The notes under the pieces were generated by a model. That model made no database searches, was not told the origin of the DNA, and saw only the letters and a list, made by a program, of their open reading frames with translations. A stretch of DNA of 64,000 nucleotides, from the NCBI RefSeq assembly GCF_039536765.1, contig NZ_BAAAZF010000001.1, positions 372,001-436,000 on the forward strand. Reading direction: 5' to 3'. Both the position numbers and the translations under genes were made by a program. Positions 56,017 to 64,000 of this stretch are shown piece by piece (the stretch's first letter is position 1; each line of letters starts with the position of its first letter). Source of the DNA: Parerythrobacter jejuensis. Lineage in GTDB: Bacteria; Pseudomonadota; Alphaproteobacteria; Sphingomonadales; Sphingomonadaceae.

Positions 56017-56697
56017 TTAACGGTGTGCGCTGGGGACTGCTAGCCCGACCTCCCGTTTATGCCAACGTGTTGATGCCACCCACGCTGCGAGCAGGGCGGC
56101 CAGCAGGAAGGAAACCAACGCAGTGACATACATTTCCAGCCCCGCTTCGGTGGGTTGCGGACCAAACCAGTTTATCGCCTGGATCAGCAACAGGAATCCA
56201 AGCAGGATGTAGGGCGGGGCAATCGGACCCTTGGTGCTGCGCATATATAGCGCAAAGGCGCCGACCAGCAGCAATAGCTCGAGCGGCATGGCAATCGCCG
56301 GGTTATTCCACAGCCCAAACCCGTAGGAAGGCGGCCGGCCATCGATGGTCAGATCGGGTCGATGGACCAAGAGGTCGATAAACCAGTGGGATATCACCAC
56401 CACTCCGCCGATGGCGGCGGTCACCAGATCGCGCCGCCACAGGAAAAGGATGGCCGCAAAGGCCAAGGCCCACACCGCTCCGCCCAACAGGCTGTGGGTG
56501 TAGGGCATGTCATACAGGTCCATCGGGTTCATAACCGTGGCACCAGGCTCGATCCGCATGTTCTCGACGCCGACAATGGCAAAGGCGAAGAAGCCCCAAT
56601 CCACCAGTTGCCCGGCGATAAACAACGTCCCCAGCTTGGGAGCGCGCGGAGTAGCGGCAGCAGCGAGGAAAGCCGGAGCCCAGTGGCCAATGAACAT
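56017..56697 (-). CDS. Multi-pass membrane protein, possibly DUF457-like metal-dependent hydrolase
   Basis: The product (226 aa) has six to seven membrane segments. Its start [15 protein letters not shown] and the segments [15 protein letters not shown] and [17 protein letters not shown] place conserved His and Asp residues next to the membrane, as in YdjM-like (DUF457) inner-membrane hydrolase families. The assignment is by pattern only. ATG at 56697 overlaps the stop of the DUF2177 gene by one base (TAATG), so the two are coupled, and purL follows. Confidence 0.7.
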   Translation of the reverse strand: MFIGHWAPAFLAAAATPRAPKLGTLFIAGQLVDWGFFAFAIVGVENMRIEPGATVMNPMDLYDMPYTHSLLGGAVWALAFAAILFLWRRDLVTAAIGGVVVISHWFIDLLVHRPDLTIDGRPPSYGFGLWNNPAIAMPLELLLLVGAFALYMRSTKGPIAPPYILLGFLLLIQAINWFGPQPTEAGLEMYVTALVSFLLAALLAAWVASTRWHKREVGLAVPSAHR

Positions 56698-57092
56698 TAA
56701 GTGAGACGTCCTGTGATCCAGGTTGCAGCAGCGGCGGCCGATCCGGTTGCGAAGGCCCCCCAGGCGATATCGGTCATTGATAGATGAGTTGGCCAGACTT
56801 TCAACGTTGCCTGGTTGGTCAATGCCCATGTTCCGTAACACAGTGCACCCAGGATCGCGCCATTGAGCGCTGCGGTGCCTACGCCGCTCGACAGACCAGG
56901 CTTGATCGCGAAATAGACCATTCCGCCGACGTAGAAGATATAGAAAACGACCGCGGGCATGATGCGAAAATCGTCCGCCATCAATTCACCGATATTGGGA
57001 CGGTAAAAATTGTTGCCCGCCCAACCCAGCCAGATGGCATCGAGGATGCCAAAGACAATGGCAGCGGCAACATATGCAATAATCCACGTCAT
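56697..57092 (-). CDS. DUF2177 family membrane protein
   Basis: The product (131 aa) has four membrane helices and the family features MTWIIAYVAAAIVFGILDAIWLGW, FYRPNIGELMADDF and GALCYGTWALTNQATLKVWP. The function is unknown. GAAGGA lies six bases before the ATG at 57092. It is the first of two coupled small membrane protein genes and lies 64 bases from the divergent xseB. Confidence 0.83.
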   Translation of the reverse strand: MTWIIAYVAAAIVFGILDAIWLGWAGNNFYRPNIGELMADDFRIMPAVVFYIFYVGGMVYFAIKPGLSSGVGTAALNGAILGALCYGTWALTNQATLKVWPTHLSMTDIAWGAFATGSAAAAATWITGRLT

Positions 57093-57156
57093 AATCGGTC
57101 CTTCACTGTGTCTCGCTGCTTGACCATCGCTGGGGCCGTGGTCAAAGCTGCAACCT

Positions 57157-57420
57157 ATGGATGAGGGACAAACCGCCGACGCGGCGAAAATATCCGAGAT
57201 GAGTTTCGAAGAGGCCCTGCGCGGCTTGGAACAGGTAGTGCGCCAGCTGGAAAGCGGCGAAGTTGCACTGGACCAGTCGATCACGCTGTATGAGCGTGGC
57301 GAAGAGCTGCGCAAGCATTGCCAGGCGCGGCTCGATGCAGCGCAAGCGCGGATTGAAGCTATCGTGCAGGATGGCGATGGCAATGCCAGTGGCACCAAAC
57401 CGTTTGACAGCGATGGGTGA
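57157..57420 (+). CDS. xseB: Exodeoxyribonuclease VII small subunit
   Basis: The product (87 aa) is the small helical subunit of the nuclease that turns single-stranded DNA into oligonucleotides. SFEEALRGLEQVVRQLESGEVALDQSITLYERGEELRKHC is the conserved coiled core. The length is normal. The next gene, ispA, begins two bases after the stop; this xseB-ispA order is widespread in proteobacteria. Confidence 0.94.
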   Translation: MDEGQTADAAKISEMSFEEALRGLEQVVRQLESGEVALDQSITLYERGEELRKHCQARLDAAQARIEAIVQDGDGNASGTKPFDSDG

Positions 57421-57421
57421 T

Positions 57422-58330
57422 ATGCAGCTCGTCGGAAGTGACAGTGCCAAACTGGCATCGGCTCTGACCCGCATCGAACGCGATGTAGATGCCGTGTTCG
57501 ATGCTCTGCTACCGGTTCCCGAAGATACGCGATCGTCCCTGGTCGAGGCGATGCGCTATTCCGCCATGGACGGCGGGAAGCGGGTACGCCCCTTGCTGCT
57601 GGTTGCAACAGCTGAGATGCTGGGTGTCAGCCGCGACCCTGCCTTGCGGGCGGCGTGTGCAGTGGAATCGATCCATGTCTATTCACTGATCCATGATGAT
57701 TTGCCCTGTATGGACGATGACGACATGCGCCGGGGCAAGCCGACGCTGCACAAGAAATTCGATGAGGCGACAGCCGTGTTGGCGGGCGATTCCCTCCATG
57801 CACTGGCGTTCGAAATCCTGACCGATCCCGCCACCACCACCGATCCTTTCACGCAGGCCGAACTCGTCCGTACCCTGGCCATGGCCAGCGGGATGAACGG
57901 CATGGCGGGCGGGCAGGTGATGGATATGGCCGCCGAAAGCGCGGATTATGATCTGCACACTATTACGAGGCTGCAACAGCTCAAAACTGGGGCATTGTTG
58001 GCCGCATCGGTAGAAATGGGCGCGATCCTGGGCAAATTGCCGCCCGAGGGACGCAGTCATTTGCGGGCCTATTCCCGCGACATCGGCCTTGCCTTCCAGA
58101 TCGCGGATGATCTGCTGGACGCAGAGGGCGACGAGGAGAAAGCGGGCAAGGCGCTGCGCAAGGATGATGCTCAGGGCAAGCAGACCTTTGTGAGCCTGAT
58201 GGGAGCCGATGCCGCGCGAGCGCAGGCCCATGCCTTGGTCGATCAAGCCGCCGGACATCTGGTGCAATATGGTGAAGACGCAGCAATCTTGCGAGCGCTT
58301 GCCGGCTACATCGTCGAGAGGGACAGGTAA
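57422..58330 (+). CDS. ispA: Farnesyl diphosphate synthase
   Basis: The product (302 aa) condenses isoprenoid diphosphates, supplying farnesyl diphosphate for quinones, carotenoids and undecaprenyl carriers. Both aspartate-rich motifs are present: DDLPCMDDDD and, later, DDLLDAEGD, with the basic GGKRVRP near residue 50. ATG at 57422 follows GGGTG; ATG at 57413 would overlap xseB by eight bases and is an alternative. The coaD start overlaps its stop. Confidence 0.94.
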   Translation: MQLVGSDSAKLASALTRIERDVDAVFDALLPVPEDTRSSLVEAMRYSAMDGGKRVRPLLLVATAEMLGVSRDPALRAACAVESIHVYSLIHDDLPCMDDDDMRRGKPTLHKKFDEATAVLAGDSLHALAFEILTDPATTTDPFTQAELVRTLAMASGMNGMAGGQVMDMAAESADYDLHTITRLQQLKTGALLAASVEMGAILGKLPPEGRSHLRAYSRDIGLAFQIADDLLDAEGDEEKAGKALRKDDAQGKQTFVSLMGADAARAQAHALVDQAAGHLVQYGEDAAILRALAGYIVERDR

Positions 58331-58842
58331 TGGGCGAGCGTATCGGCGTTTATCCGGGGACTTTCGATCCCATCACCCGCGGCCATCGCGACATTATCCG
58401 GCGCGGAGCCAAGCTGGTCGACAAGCTTATTATCGGTGTCACCACCAACCCTTCCAAGAACCCTATGTTCACGCCGGACGAGCGAATGGAAATGGTCACC
58501 AAAGAGCTGGCCGAAATGGGCATCGACAACACCGAGGTCGTTGGCTTCGATGCTCTGCTGATGAAATTCGCCCGCAAGCAGAATGCCAATGTGATCGTTC
58601 GCGGCCTGCGCGCGGTGGCAGATTTCGAATACGAGTACCAGATGGCCGGCATGAACCAGCAACTGGATGCGGAAATCGAAACCGTATTCCTGATGGCAGA
58701 TGTCTCACTGCAGCCGATTGCGTCCAAACTGGTCAAGGAAATCGCTCTTTATGGCGGAGATATCACGCCCTTTGTCAGCCCGGCTGTGCGTGAGCAGGTT
58801 AATGCAAGGGTGGAGGAAATCGGCCGCCGGGGTGACTACTAG
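58330..58842 (+). CDS. coaD: Phosphopantetheine adenylyltransferase
   Basis: The product (170 aa) makes dephospho-coenzyme A from phosphopantetheine and ATP. The nucleotidyltransferase motif YPGTFDPITRGH lies at residues 8-19 and the second motif near residue 128 reads PIASKLVKEIALYGGD. The length is normal. The start overlaps the ispA stop in TAATG. Confidence 0.96.
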   Translation: MGERIGVYPGTFDPITRGHRDIIRRGAKLVDKLIIGVTTNPSKNPMFTPDERMEMVTKELAEMGIDNTEVVGFDALLMKFARKQNANVIVRGLRAVADFEYEYQMAGMNQQLDAEIETVFLMADVSLQPIASKLVKEIALYGGDITPFVSPAVREQVNARVEEIGRRGDY

Positions 58843-58937
58843 GGCCGATCCGCTAGATTGCCGCTTATTCATTGAACCGACAGCGACGGACCGCTAACTG
58901 ACCGGCCAACGCAGACATGCACAAATTCGGAAACACC

Positions 58938-59636
58938 ATGACAAAACGTATTCTCGCCGCCGGAGCGCTTGCCGCGCTTGTTACCAGCCCGACCTATGCG
59001 CAGGACGAAGGCGATGTAGCTGTCGAAGACGCGATGGCAGCACCTGCCGAGCGGGCCCCACTGCAATATGCCAAGATCAATTATGATGTGCAGGAAGACC
59101 GCGACAATATCCTGCTGCTCGATCTTTCCAATGGTGAGCGGATTGCCATCCGGCTGATGCCGGACTGGGCGCCGGGTCATGTGGACCGGGTCAAGACGCT
59201 TACGCGCCAGGGCTTTTACGACGGTATCGTGTTTCACCGCGTAATCGAGGGTTTTATGGCGCAGACCGGTGATCCCACCGGCACCGGTCAGGGCGGATCG
59301 AGCCTTCCCGACCTGCAAGCCGAATTCAATCCTATGCCGCACGTGCGTGGCTCGGTTTCGATGGCCCGTTCCAATTCAGAAGACAGCGCCAACAGCCAGT
59401 TTTTCCTGGTCTTTTACCCGCGCTTCAATCTCGACAAGCGTTATACCAATTTTGGCCGAGTGATTTCGAACATGGCGGCGGTGGACGCGATCCAGCGTGG
59501 CGAGCCGCCCGCGAATCCGACACGGATCGTGCAGGCGTCCATCGCATCGGACAACAAGCCGCAGGCCATGCCGCAACCGGCCGCGCCGGAGCGTGAGATC
59601 ACTCTGGATGACCTGACTGCCCCGATCGAGGGGTGA
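58938..59636 (+). CDS. Periplasmic cyclophilin-type peptidyl-prolyl isomerase
   Basis: The product (232 aa) has a signal peptide ending near SPTYA at residue 20 and a cyclophilin domain with FYDGIVFHRVIEGFMAQTGDPTGTGQGG and SANSQFFLVF, where the catalytic Arg, Gln and Phe of cyclophilins lie. It should fold secreted proteins in the periplasm. ATG at 58938 has the signal peptide directly after it and a GGAA element; ATG at 58917 is an alternative. queA follows 33 bases later. Confidence 0.92.
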   Translation: MTKRILAAGALAALVTSPTYAQDEGDVAVEDAMAAPAERAPLQYAKINYDVQEDRDNILLLDLSNGERIAIRLMPDWAPGHVDRVKTLTRQGFYDGIVFHRVIEGFMAQTGDPTGTGQGGSSLPDLQAEFNPMPHVRGSVSMARSNSEDSANSQFFLVFYPRFNLDKRYTNFGRVISNMAAVDAIQRGEPPANPTRIVQASIASDNKPQAMPQPAAPEREITLDDLTAPIEG

Positions 59637-59669
59637 CGAGGGCACATTGCCCCGCTAGGCGCGCCTTCC

Positions 59670-60698
59670 ATGCGCGTTGACCTGTTCGATTTCGACCTTC
59701 CGCAAGACCTGATCGCTCTGCGACCGGCGAGCCCGCGGGACTCGTCGCGATTGCTCGTGGCTAAAGGCGGCACCGCGCTGGAAGATCACGTCACGCGTGA
59801 CCTCCCCGAGTTTCTCGATGCAGGCGATATCCTGGTCTTCAACGACACCCGGGTCATTCCCGCGCAACTGACTGGCAAACGCGGCGAAGCTACCATCGGC
59901 GCAACCTTGCACAAACGGATCGATTTGCGCCGCTGGCAAGCTTTCATCCGCAATGCCAAGCGGCTGCGTCCCGGCGATTTCATCGAATTCGGCAACGGAG
60001 TGACTGCCATTGCGGAAGAGCGCCATGATGACGGTAGTTTCACCCTGATGTTCGAAGGGGACGAGCCAGTCGAAGTCCTGCTGGAACGCGCCGGTACGAT
60101 GCCGCTCCCGCCCTATATCGCGGGCAAGCGCCCGACTGATGAGCGTGATCGTGAGGACTACCAAACGATTTTTGCCCGGGAAGACGGAGCAGTCGCCGCC
60201 CCCACCGCGGCACTCCACTTCACGCCAGAGCTGCTTGCGGCGCTGGTTCAGAAGGGAGTCGGACGCGAAACGCTCACCCTCCACGTTGGCGCAGGTACCT
60301 TTCTGCCCGTCAAAGCCTACGATACAGATGATCATCAGATGCATTCGGAGTGGGGCCGGATTGAACCCGATGTCGCAGAACGTCTGAATGCGGCGCGGGC
60401 CAGAGGCAATCGGGTCATTGCTGTCGGAACGACGAGCCTGCGCTTGCTCGAAAGCGCTGCGACGAGGGACGGGCAGGTCCGCGCCTTCGCGGGCGATACC
60501 GACATCTTCATCACCCCGGGATACCGCTTTCGCGTCGTCGATGGTTTGATGACCAATTTCCACCTCCCCAAATCGACCCTGATGATGCTCGTCAGCGCTC
60601 TGATGGGGCGCGAGCGGATGATGGAGGTCTACGACCACGCCATTGCTGCGAAGTATCGCTTCTACTCCTACGGCGATTCCTCGCTGTTGATTCCCTAG
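59670..60698 (+). CDS. queA: tRNA preQ1(34) S-adenosylmethionine ribosyltransferase-isomerase
   Basis: The product (342 aa) turns preQ1 in tRNA into epoxyqueuosine. The start [20 protein letters not shown], the region [25 protein letters not shown] and [12 protein letters not shown] are typical of QueA. The length is normal. An ABC transporter gene pair separates it from tgt, the preceding enzyme of the pathway. Confidence 0.97.
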   Translation: MRVDLFDFDLPQDLIALRPASPRDSSRLLVAKGGTALEDHVTRDLPEFLDAGDILVFNDTRVIPAQLTGKRGEATIGATLHKRIDLRRWQAFIRNAKRLRPGDFIEFGNGVTAIAEERHDDGSFTLMFEGDEPVEVLLERAGTMPLPPYIAGKRPTDERDREDYQTIFAREDGAVAAPTAALHFTPELLAALVQKGVGRETLTLHVGAGTFLPVKAYDTDDHQMHSEWGRIEPDVAERLNAARARGNRVIAVGTTSLRLLESAATRDGQVRAFAGDTDIFITPGYRFRVVDGLMTNFHLPKSTLMMLVSALMGRERMMEVYDHAIAAKYRFYSYGDSSLLIP

Positions 60699-60740
60699 CA
60701 GCGTGGTAGGTCTGCAATCGCAACCAAACGGGCGGGGCGA

Positions 60741-61685
60741 ATGAGCGACACGATTCTGGACATTTCCGGGCTGACGAAGGTCTATCCCGGCGGGCTCAAG
60801 GCGCTCGACGATGTATCCCTGCAGATTCGCCAGGGCGAGATTTTTGCCCTGCTGGGCCCCAATGGTGCTGGCAAGACGACGCTGATCGGCGCGGTCTGCG
60901 GATTGGTGCGCCCAACCGCCGGCAGCATTTCTGCCTTTGGCTTCGACATGGCAAAGGATTGGCGTCAGGGGCGCAGTCGCATCGGCCTGGTGCCGCAGGA
61001 ACTTTCCACCGACATGTTCGAGCCTGTGATCCGGGCGGTCAGCTACTCGCGCGGGCTATTCGGCCTGGCACCCGACAAGGCCAGGATCGAGGAGATACTG
61101 CGAGCTCTCAGCCTGTGGGACAAGCGCAATGATCGGATCATGACGCTGTCGGGCGGGATGAAGCGCAGGGTGCTGATCGCGAAAGCGCTGGCCCACGATC
61201 CTGACCTGCTGTTCCTCGACGAGCCGACCGCCGGTGTGGATGTAGAGCTGCGCAAAGGCATGTGGCAGCTGATCGGCGATATGCGCGCACGCGGGGTGAC
61301 GGTGATCCTGACGACGCATTACATCGAAGAGGCCGAGGAAATGGCTGACCGTGTGGGCATCATCAACCAGGGCAAGCTGCTTATGGTTGATGACAAGCAC
61401 GCGATGATGAACCGGCTCGGCCGGACAGAGGCTCACATCACTTTGGCGCAGGCTCTGCCCGCCCTGCCGGAAAGCCTCGCCCACTTCCCGGTAGAGATCG
61501 AGGATGGTGGTCTCTCGCTTTGCTATCGCGGAGGAGACGGGACGGGCAAGGGCAAGGCCGAAGTCGCCGAACTGACCAAAGCGCTGATTGGTGCCGGCAT
61601 TGACTTCACCGGGATCGATACGCGTGAGAGCAGCCTGGAGGATATTTTCGTTTCGCTCCTCGATGCCAAGGAGGATGCGGCATGA
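60741..61685 (+). CDS. ABC transporter ATP-binding protein (YadG-like)
   Basis: The product (314 aa) is a cytoplasmic ATPase with Walker A GPNGAGKTT, signature LSGGMKRR, Walker B LLFLDEPTAGVD and the switch His in TTHYIEEAEE, followed by an extra C-terminal regulatory region of about 90 residues. It pairs with the overlapping permease gene and resembles YadG of the YadGH exporter. Substrate unknown. A purine-rich site GGCGGGG precedes the ATG. Confidence 0.9.
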   Translation: MSDTILDISGLTKVYPGGLKALDDVSLQIRQGEIFALLGPNGAGKTTLIGAVCGLVRPTAGSISAFGFDMAKDWRQGRSRIGLVPQELSTDMFEPVIRAVSYSRGLFGLAPDKARIEEILRALSLWDKRNDRIMTLSGGMKRRVLIAKALAHDPDLLFLDEPTAGVDVELRKGMWQLIGDMRARGVTVILTTHYIEEAEEMADRVGIINQGKLLMVDDKHAMMNRLGRTEAHITLAQALPALPESLAHFPVEIEDGGLSLCYRGGDGTGKGKAEVAELTKALIGAGIDFTGIDTRESSLEDIFVSLLDAKEDAA

Positions 61686-62446
61686 TCAATCTGCGTTCGA
61701 CCTGGGCGATCTACACCCGCGAGCTGATGCGCTTCCTGCGCACTGCCTTTCAATCGGTGCTGGCGCCGGTCCTCACCACCTCGCTCTATTTCATTGTGTT
61801 TGGCGCCGCGATTGGCAGTCGCATGCCCGATTTGGGCGGCGTGGAGTATGGTGCGTTTATCATCCCGGGCTTGCTGATGCTGACCCTGCTGGGGGAAACC
61901 ACCAGCAATTCCAGTTTTGGCATCTACATGCCGCGCTTCACAGGCACGATCTACGAATTGCTAACGGCGCCCGTCGGTGTGGCGGAGACTCTGGTGGGGT
62001 TTGTCGGAGCGGCGGCGACCAAGAGCCTGATCCTTGCCGCCATCATCCTGCTGACCGCAGCACTGTTTGTCGATTACTCGATCGCACACCCGGTGTGGGC
62101 CTTCATCTATATCGTATTGGTCGCGTCCAGCTTCAGCCTGTTCGGCTTTATCCTCGGCATCTGGGCCGACAATTTCGAAAAGCTCGGGATTATCCCGTTG
62201 CTGTTTCTGACCCCGCTGACCTTTCTGGGCGGTACCTTTTATTCGATCGATATGCTGCCCAAGCCGTGGGACACGATCGCGCTTGCCAATCCGATCGTCT
62301 ACCTGGTCAGTGGGCTTCGCTGGACCTTCTATGGCAGTGCGGATGTCGATTTCCGGATTTCTCTCGGCATCACGCTCGCTTTCCTTGCGGTTTGTGTCAC
62401 GATCATCGCTTATATCTTCAAGACCGGTTGGCGCCTTAGGGACTAG
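61682..62446 (+). CDS. ABC-2 type transporter permease (YadH-like)
   Basis: The product (254 aa) has six membrane helices of the ABC-2 type, with [20 protein letters not shown] as the signature segment near the C-terminus. It forms an exporter with the ATPase, whose gene it overlaps by four bases (ATGA). tgt begins four bases after its stop, so both transporter genes are embedded within queuosine tRNA-modification genes. Confidence 0.9.
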   Translation: MINLRSTWAIYTRELMRFLRTAFQSVLAPVLTTSLYFIVFGAAIGSRMPDLGGVEYGAFIIPGLLMLTLLGETTSNSSFGIYMPRFTGTIYELLTAPVGVAETLVGFVGAAATKSLILAAIILLTAALFVDYSIAHPVWAFIYIVLVASSFSLFGFILGIWADNFEKLGIIPLLFLTPLTFLGGTFYSIDMLPKPWDTIALANPIVYLVSGLRWTFYGSADVDFRISLGITLAFLAVCVTIIAYIFKTGWRLRD

Positions 62447-62450
62447 TGCC

Positions 62451-63611
62451 ATGGCGAGCGACGCGCTAGGCGCGGGCGCGATTATGACCAAGCGCTTCCA
62501 GTTCTCCATTCACGCGACCGACGGCAAGGCCCGGACGGGTACAATCGCGATGCAGCGCGGGGATATCCGCACGCCTGCCTTCATGCCGGTCGGCACTGCT
62601 GCGACGGTCAAGGCGATGAAACCGGAAAGCGTCCGCGAGACTGGCGCCGACATCATCCTGGGCAATACCTACCACCTGATGCTGCGCCCTGGCGCAGAGC
62701 GGATGGCGCGGCTTGGTGGCTTGCACCAGTTCATGAACTGGCAGCGCCCGATCCTGACAGACAGCGGCGGCTACCAGGTGATGAGCCTGTCCGAATTGCG
62801 CAAGCTGACCGAAGAAGGCGTGGAGTTCCGGAGCCATCTCGACGGCTCCAAACACATGTTGACCCCCGAACGATCGATGGAGATCCAGCGCTTGCTCGGC
62901 TCCGACATCGTGATGGCCTTTGACGAGTGCCCCCGCGCGGACCAGCCCCGCGATGTGATTGCGCAAAGCATGGAAATGTCGATGCGCTGGGCGCAGCGCA
63001 GCCGCGACGGCTTTGACAGCGGCGAAGAACATGCAGCACGCTCCGCGCTGTTCGGTATCCAACAGGGCGCCTTGGATGAGGAGCTGCGCAAGCGTTCTGC
63101 CGACGCTCTGATCGATATCGGTTTCGATGGCTATGCGATTGGCGGATTGGCCGTGGGGGAAGGGCAGGAGGCGATGTTCGCCACCCTCGAATTCGCTCCG
63201 GCGCAACTCCCTGAGGATCGCCCGCGCTACCTGATGGGGGTCGGCAAGCCCGATGATCTGGTCGGCGCGGTAGAACGCGGTGTCGATATGTTCGATTGCG
63301 TGCTCCCCAGTCGCTCGGGCCGGAATGGTCAGGCCTTCACCTGGAACGGCCCGATCAATATGCGCAATGCGCGCTTTGCAGAGGATCAGGGGCCGCTCGA
63401 CGAGCGCTGCACCTGCCCGACATGCGCGACCTATAGCCGGGCCTATCTACATCACCTCGTCAAATCGCAGGAGATCCTCGGCGCAATGCTGATGACCGAA
63501 CACAATATCGGGTTCTACCAGCAGCTGATGCAGGCCATGCGCGATGCAATTGGCGCGGGCCAATTCGCCGGTTTCGCAAAGCAGTTCCGGGCAGATTACT
63601 TGAACAAGTAA
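62451..63611 (+). CDS. tgt: tRNA-guanine transglycosylase
   Basis: The product (386 aa) exchanges guanine 34 of tRNAs for preQ1, the step before QueA. The general base lies in [11 protein letters not shown], the nucleophile Asp in [15 protein letters not shown] and the zinc site in CTCPTC with a later His in AYLHHL. ATG at 62451 has AGGGA eight bases upstream; ATG at 62484 is closer to the N-terminus seen in other members and would shorten the protein by 11 residues. Confidence 0.96.
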   Translation: MASDALGAGAIMTKRFQFSIHATDGKARTGTIAMQRGDIRTPAFMPVGTAATVKAMKPESVRETGADIILGNTYHLMLRPGAERMARLGGLHQFMNWQRPILTDSGGYQVMSLSELRKLTEEGVEFRSHLDGSKHMLTPERSMEIQRLLGSDIVMAFDECPRADQPRDVIAQSMEMSMRWAQRSRDGFDSGEEHAARSALFGIQQGALDEELRKRSADALIDIGFDGYAIGGLAVGEGQEAMFATLEFAPAQLPEDRPRYLMGVGKPDDLVGAVERGVDMFDCVLPSRSGRNGQAFTWNGPINMRNARFAEDQGPLDERCTCPTCATYSRAYLHHLVKSQEILGAMLMTEHNIGFYQQLMQAMRDAIGAGQFAGFAKQFRADYLNK

Positions 63612-63691
63612 CCGTTCCGCCTCGGCCCTTTTCAAACCTGCCTGTTGCGCTATTCTGATGGGCGTTACTTTGGGGAAATAGGGGTTTTTCA

Positions 63692-64000
63692 ATGCGTTTG
63701 ACGACGACGCTCACTGCGTTGGCTGCGGTACTCGCGGCGACACCAGCCATGGCTCAAACCTTGGCGGAGGATGCTGCGGTCTTTGGAGCGCGGCAGTCGG
63801 TCGAAGACGTTTCTATCTCCCCGTCCGGAGACCAGCTGCTCTACATCCAGCCCGGCGCGCAGGCGGATGAGACGATCTACGTTGTCAACTTGAAGACCGG
63901 CGGCGAGCCCACGCCAGTCATCACGATGAACGAAGCGAGGGCACGGCTCCAATGGTGCGCGTGGGCGACCGAGCAACGGATCGTGTGCAGCCTGTTTGGC
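63692..64000 (+). CDS. S9-type peptidase, N-terminal part only
   Basis: The frame continues past the right edge. The first 103 residues show a signal peptide (LTALAAVLAATPAMA) and the start of a beta-propeller of the prolyl oligopeptidase type (SVEDVSISPSGDQLLYIQPGAQADETIYVVNLKTGGEP). The catalytic domain lies beyond the window, so the S9 assignment rests on the propeller start. The 80 bases upstream hold no clear promoter. Confidence 0.7.
   Translation, partial: MRLTTTLTALAAVLAATPAMAQTLAEDAAVFGARQSVEDVSISPSGDQLLYIQPGAQADETIYVVNLKTGGEPTPVITMNEARARLQWCAWATEQRIVCSLFG

Overview
The window reads as ordinary chromosome of an alphaproteobacterium of the order Sphingomonadales, most likely the Erythrobacteraceae (inference from gene content, gene order and a GC-rich composition; no database was consulted). 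Genes are densely packed, no gap between genes exceeds about 300 bases, and I see no insertion sequence, prophage or CRISPR array.

Layout. Positions 1-3670 hold the end of a secreted protein gene, then isocitrate lyase (aceA) divergent from a ScfR/RamB-type regulator. 3822-10447 is a tight cluster for a sugar transferase and the PrsK-PrsR-PrsT signalling and lipoprotein set of the XrtA/PEP-CTERM exopolysaccharide system, without the exosortase itself. 10494-15574 holds transporters, panB and a flavin-binding stress-type protein. 15662-26064 is a DNA damage island: an SOS box and imuA-imuB, an inserted periplasmic carbonic anhydrase on the other strand, then a second SOS box directing a radical SAM repair protein, a DUF4130-UdgX fusion, dnaE2 and an extensin-like gene, all overlapping or nearly so. 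26061-32307 is phoR-pstC-pstA-pstB-phoU-phoB (one direction, no pstS), followed by tRNA-Glu and recJ.

34460-43023 holds a flavodoxin, an unassigned protein, a nitronate monooxygenase, an amidohydrolase, a secreted M24 peptidase, leuA with a leader peptide and possible attenuator, a thioesterase and an epoxide hydrolase. 43136-43651 encodes a possible 55-residue peptide and a secreted cysteine-rich low-complexity protein. 43787-48905 holds an alpha-hydroxy acid dehydrogenase, a GFA-like protein and ilvB-ilvN-ilvC with a terminator-like hairpin in the leader. miaA and serB diverge with overlapping start codons.

50871-53380 has two COQ4-like paralogues flanking a nitroreductase; both paralogues have a nearly identical 20-base palindromic promoter element. 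The right end carries a DUF3052 gene, purL, two small membrane proteins, xseB-ispA-coaD, a periplasmic cyclophilin, queA, an ABC exporter pair, tgt and the start of an S9 peptidase.

The observations I rate highest are the SOS-controlled radical SAM/UdgX/DnaE2 operon, the paired COQ4-like genes with a shared operator, the leuA leader, and the orphan cysteine-rich secreted protein.
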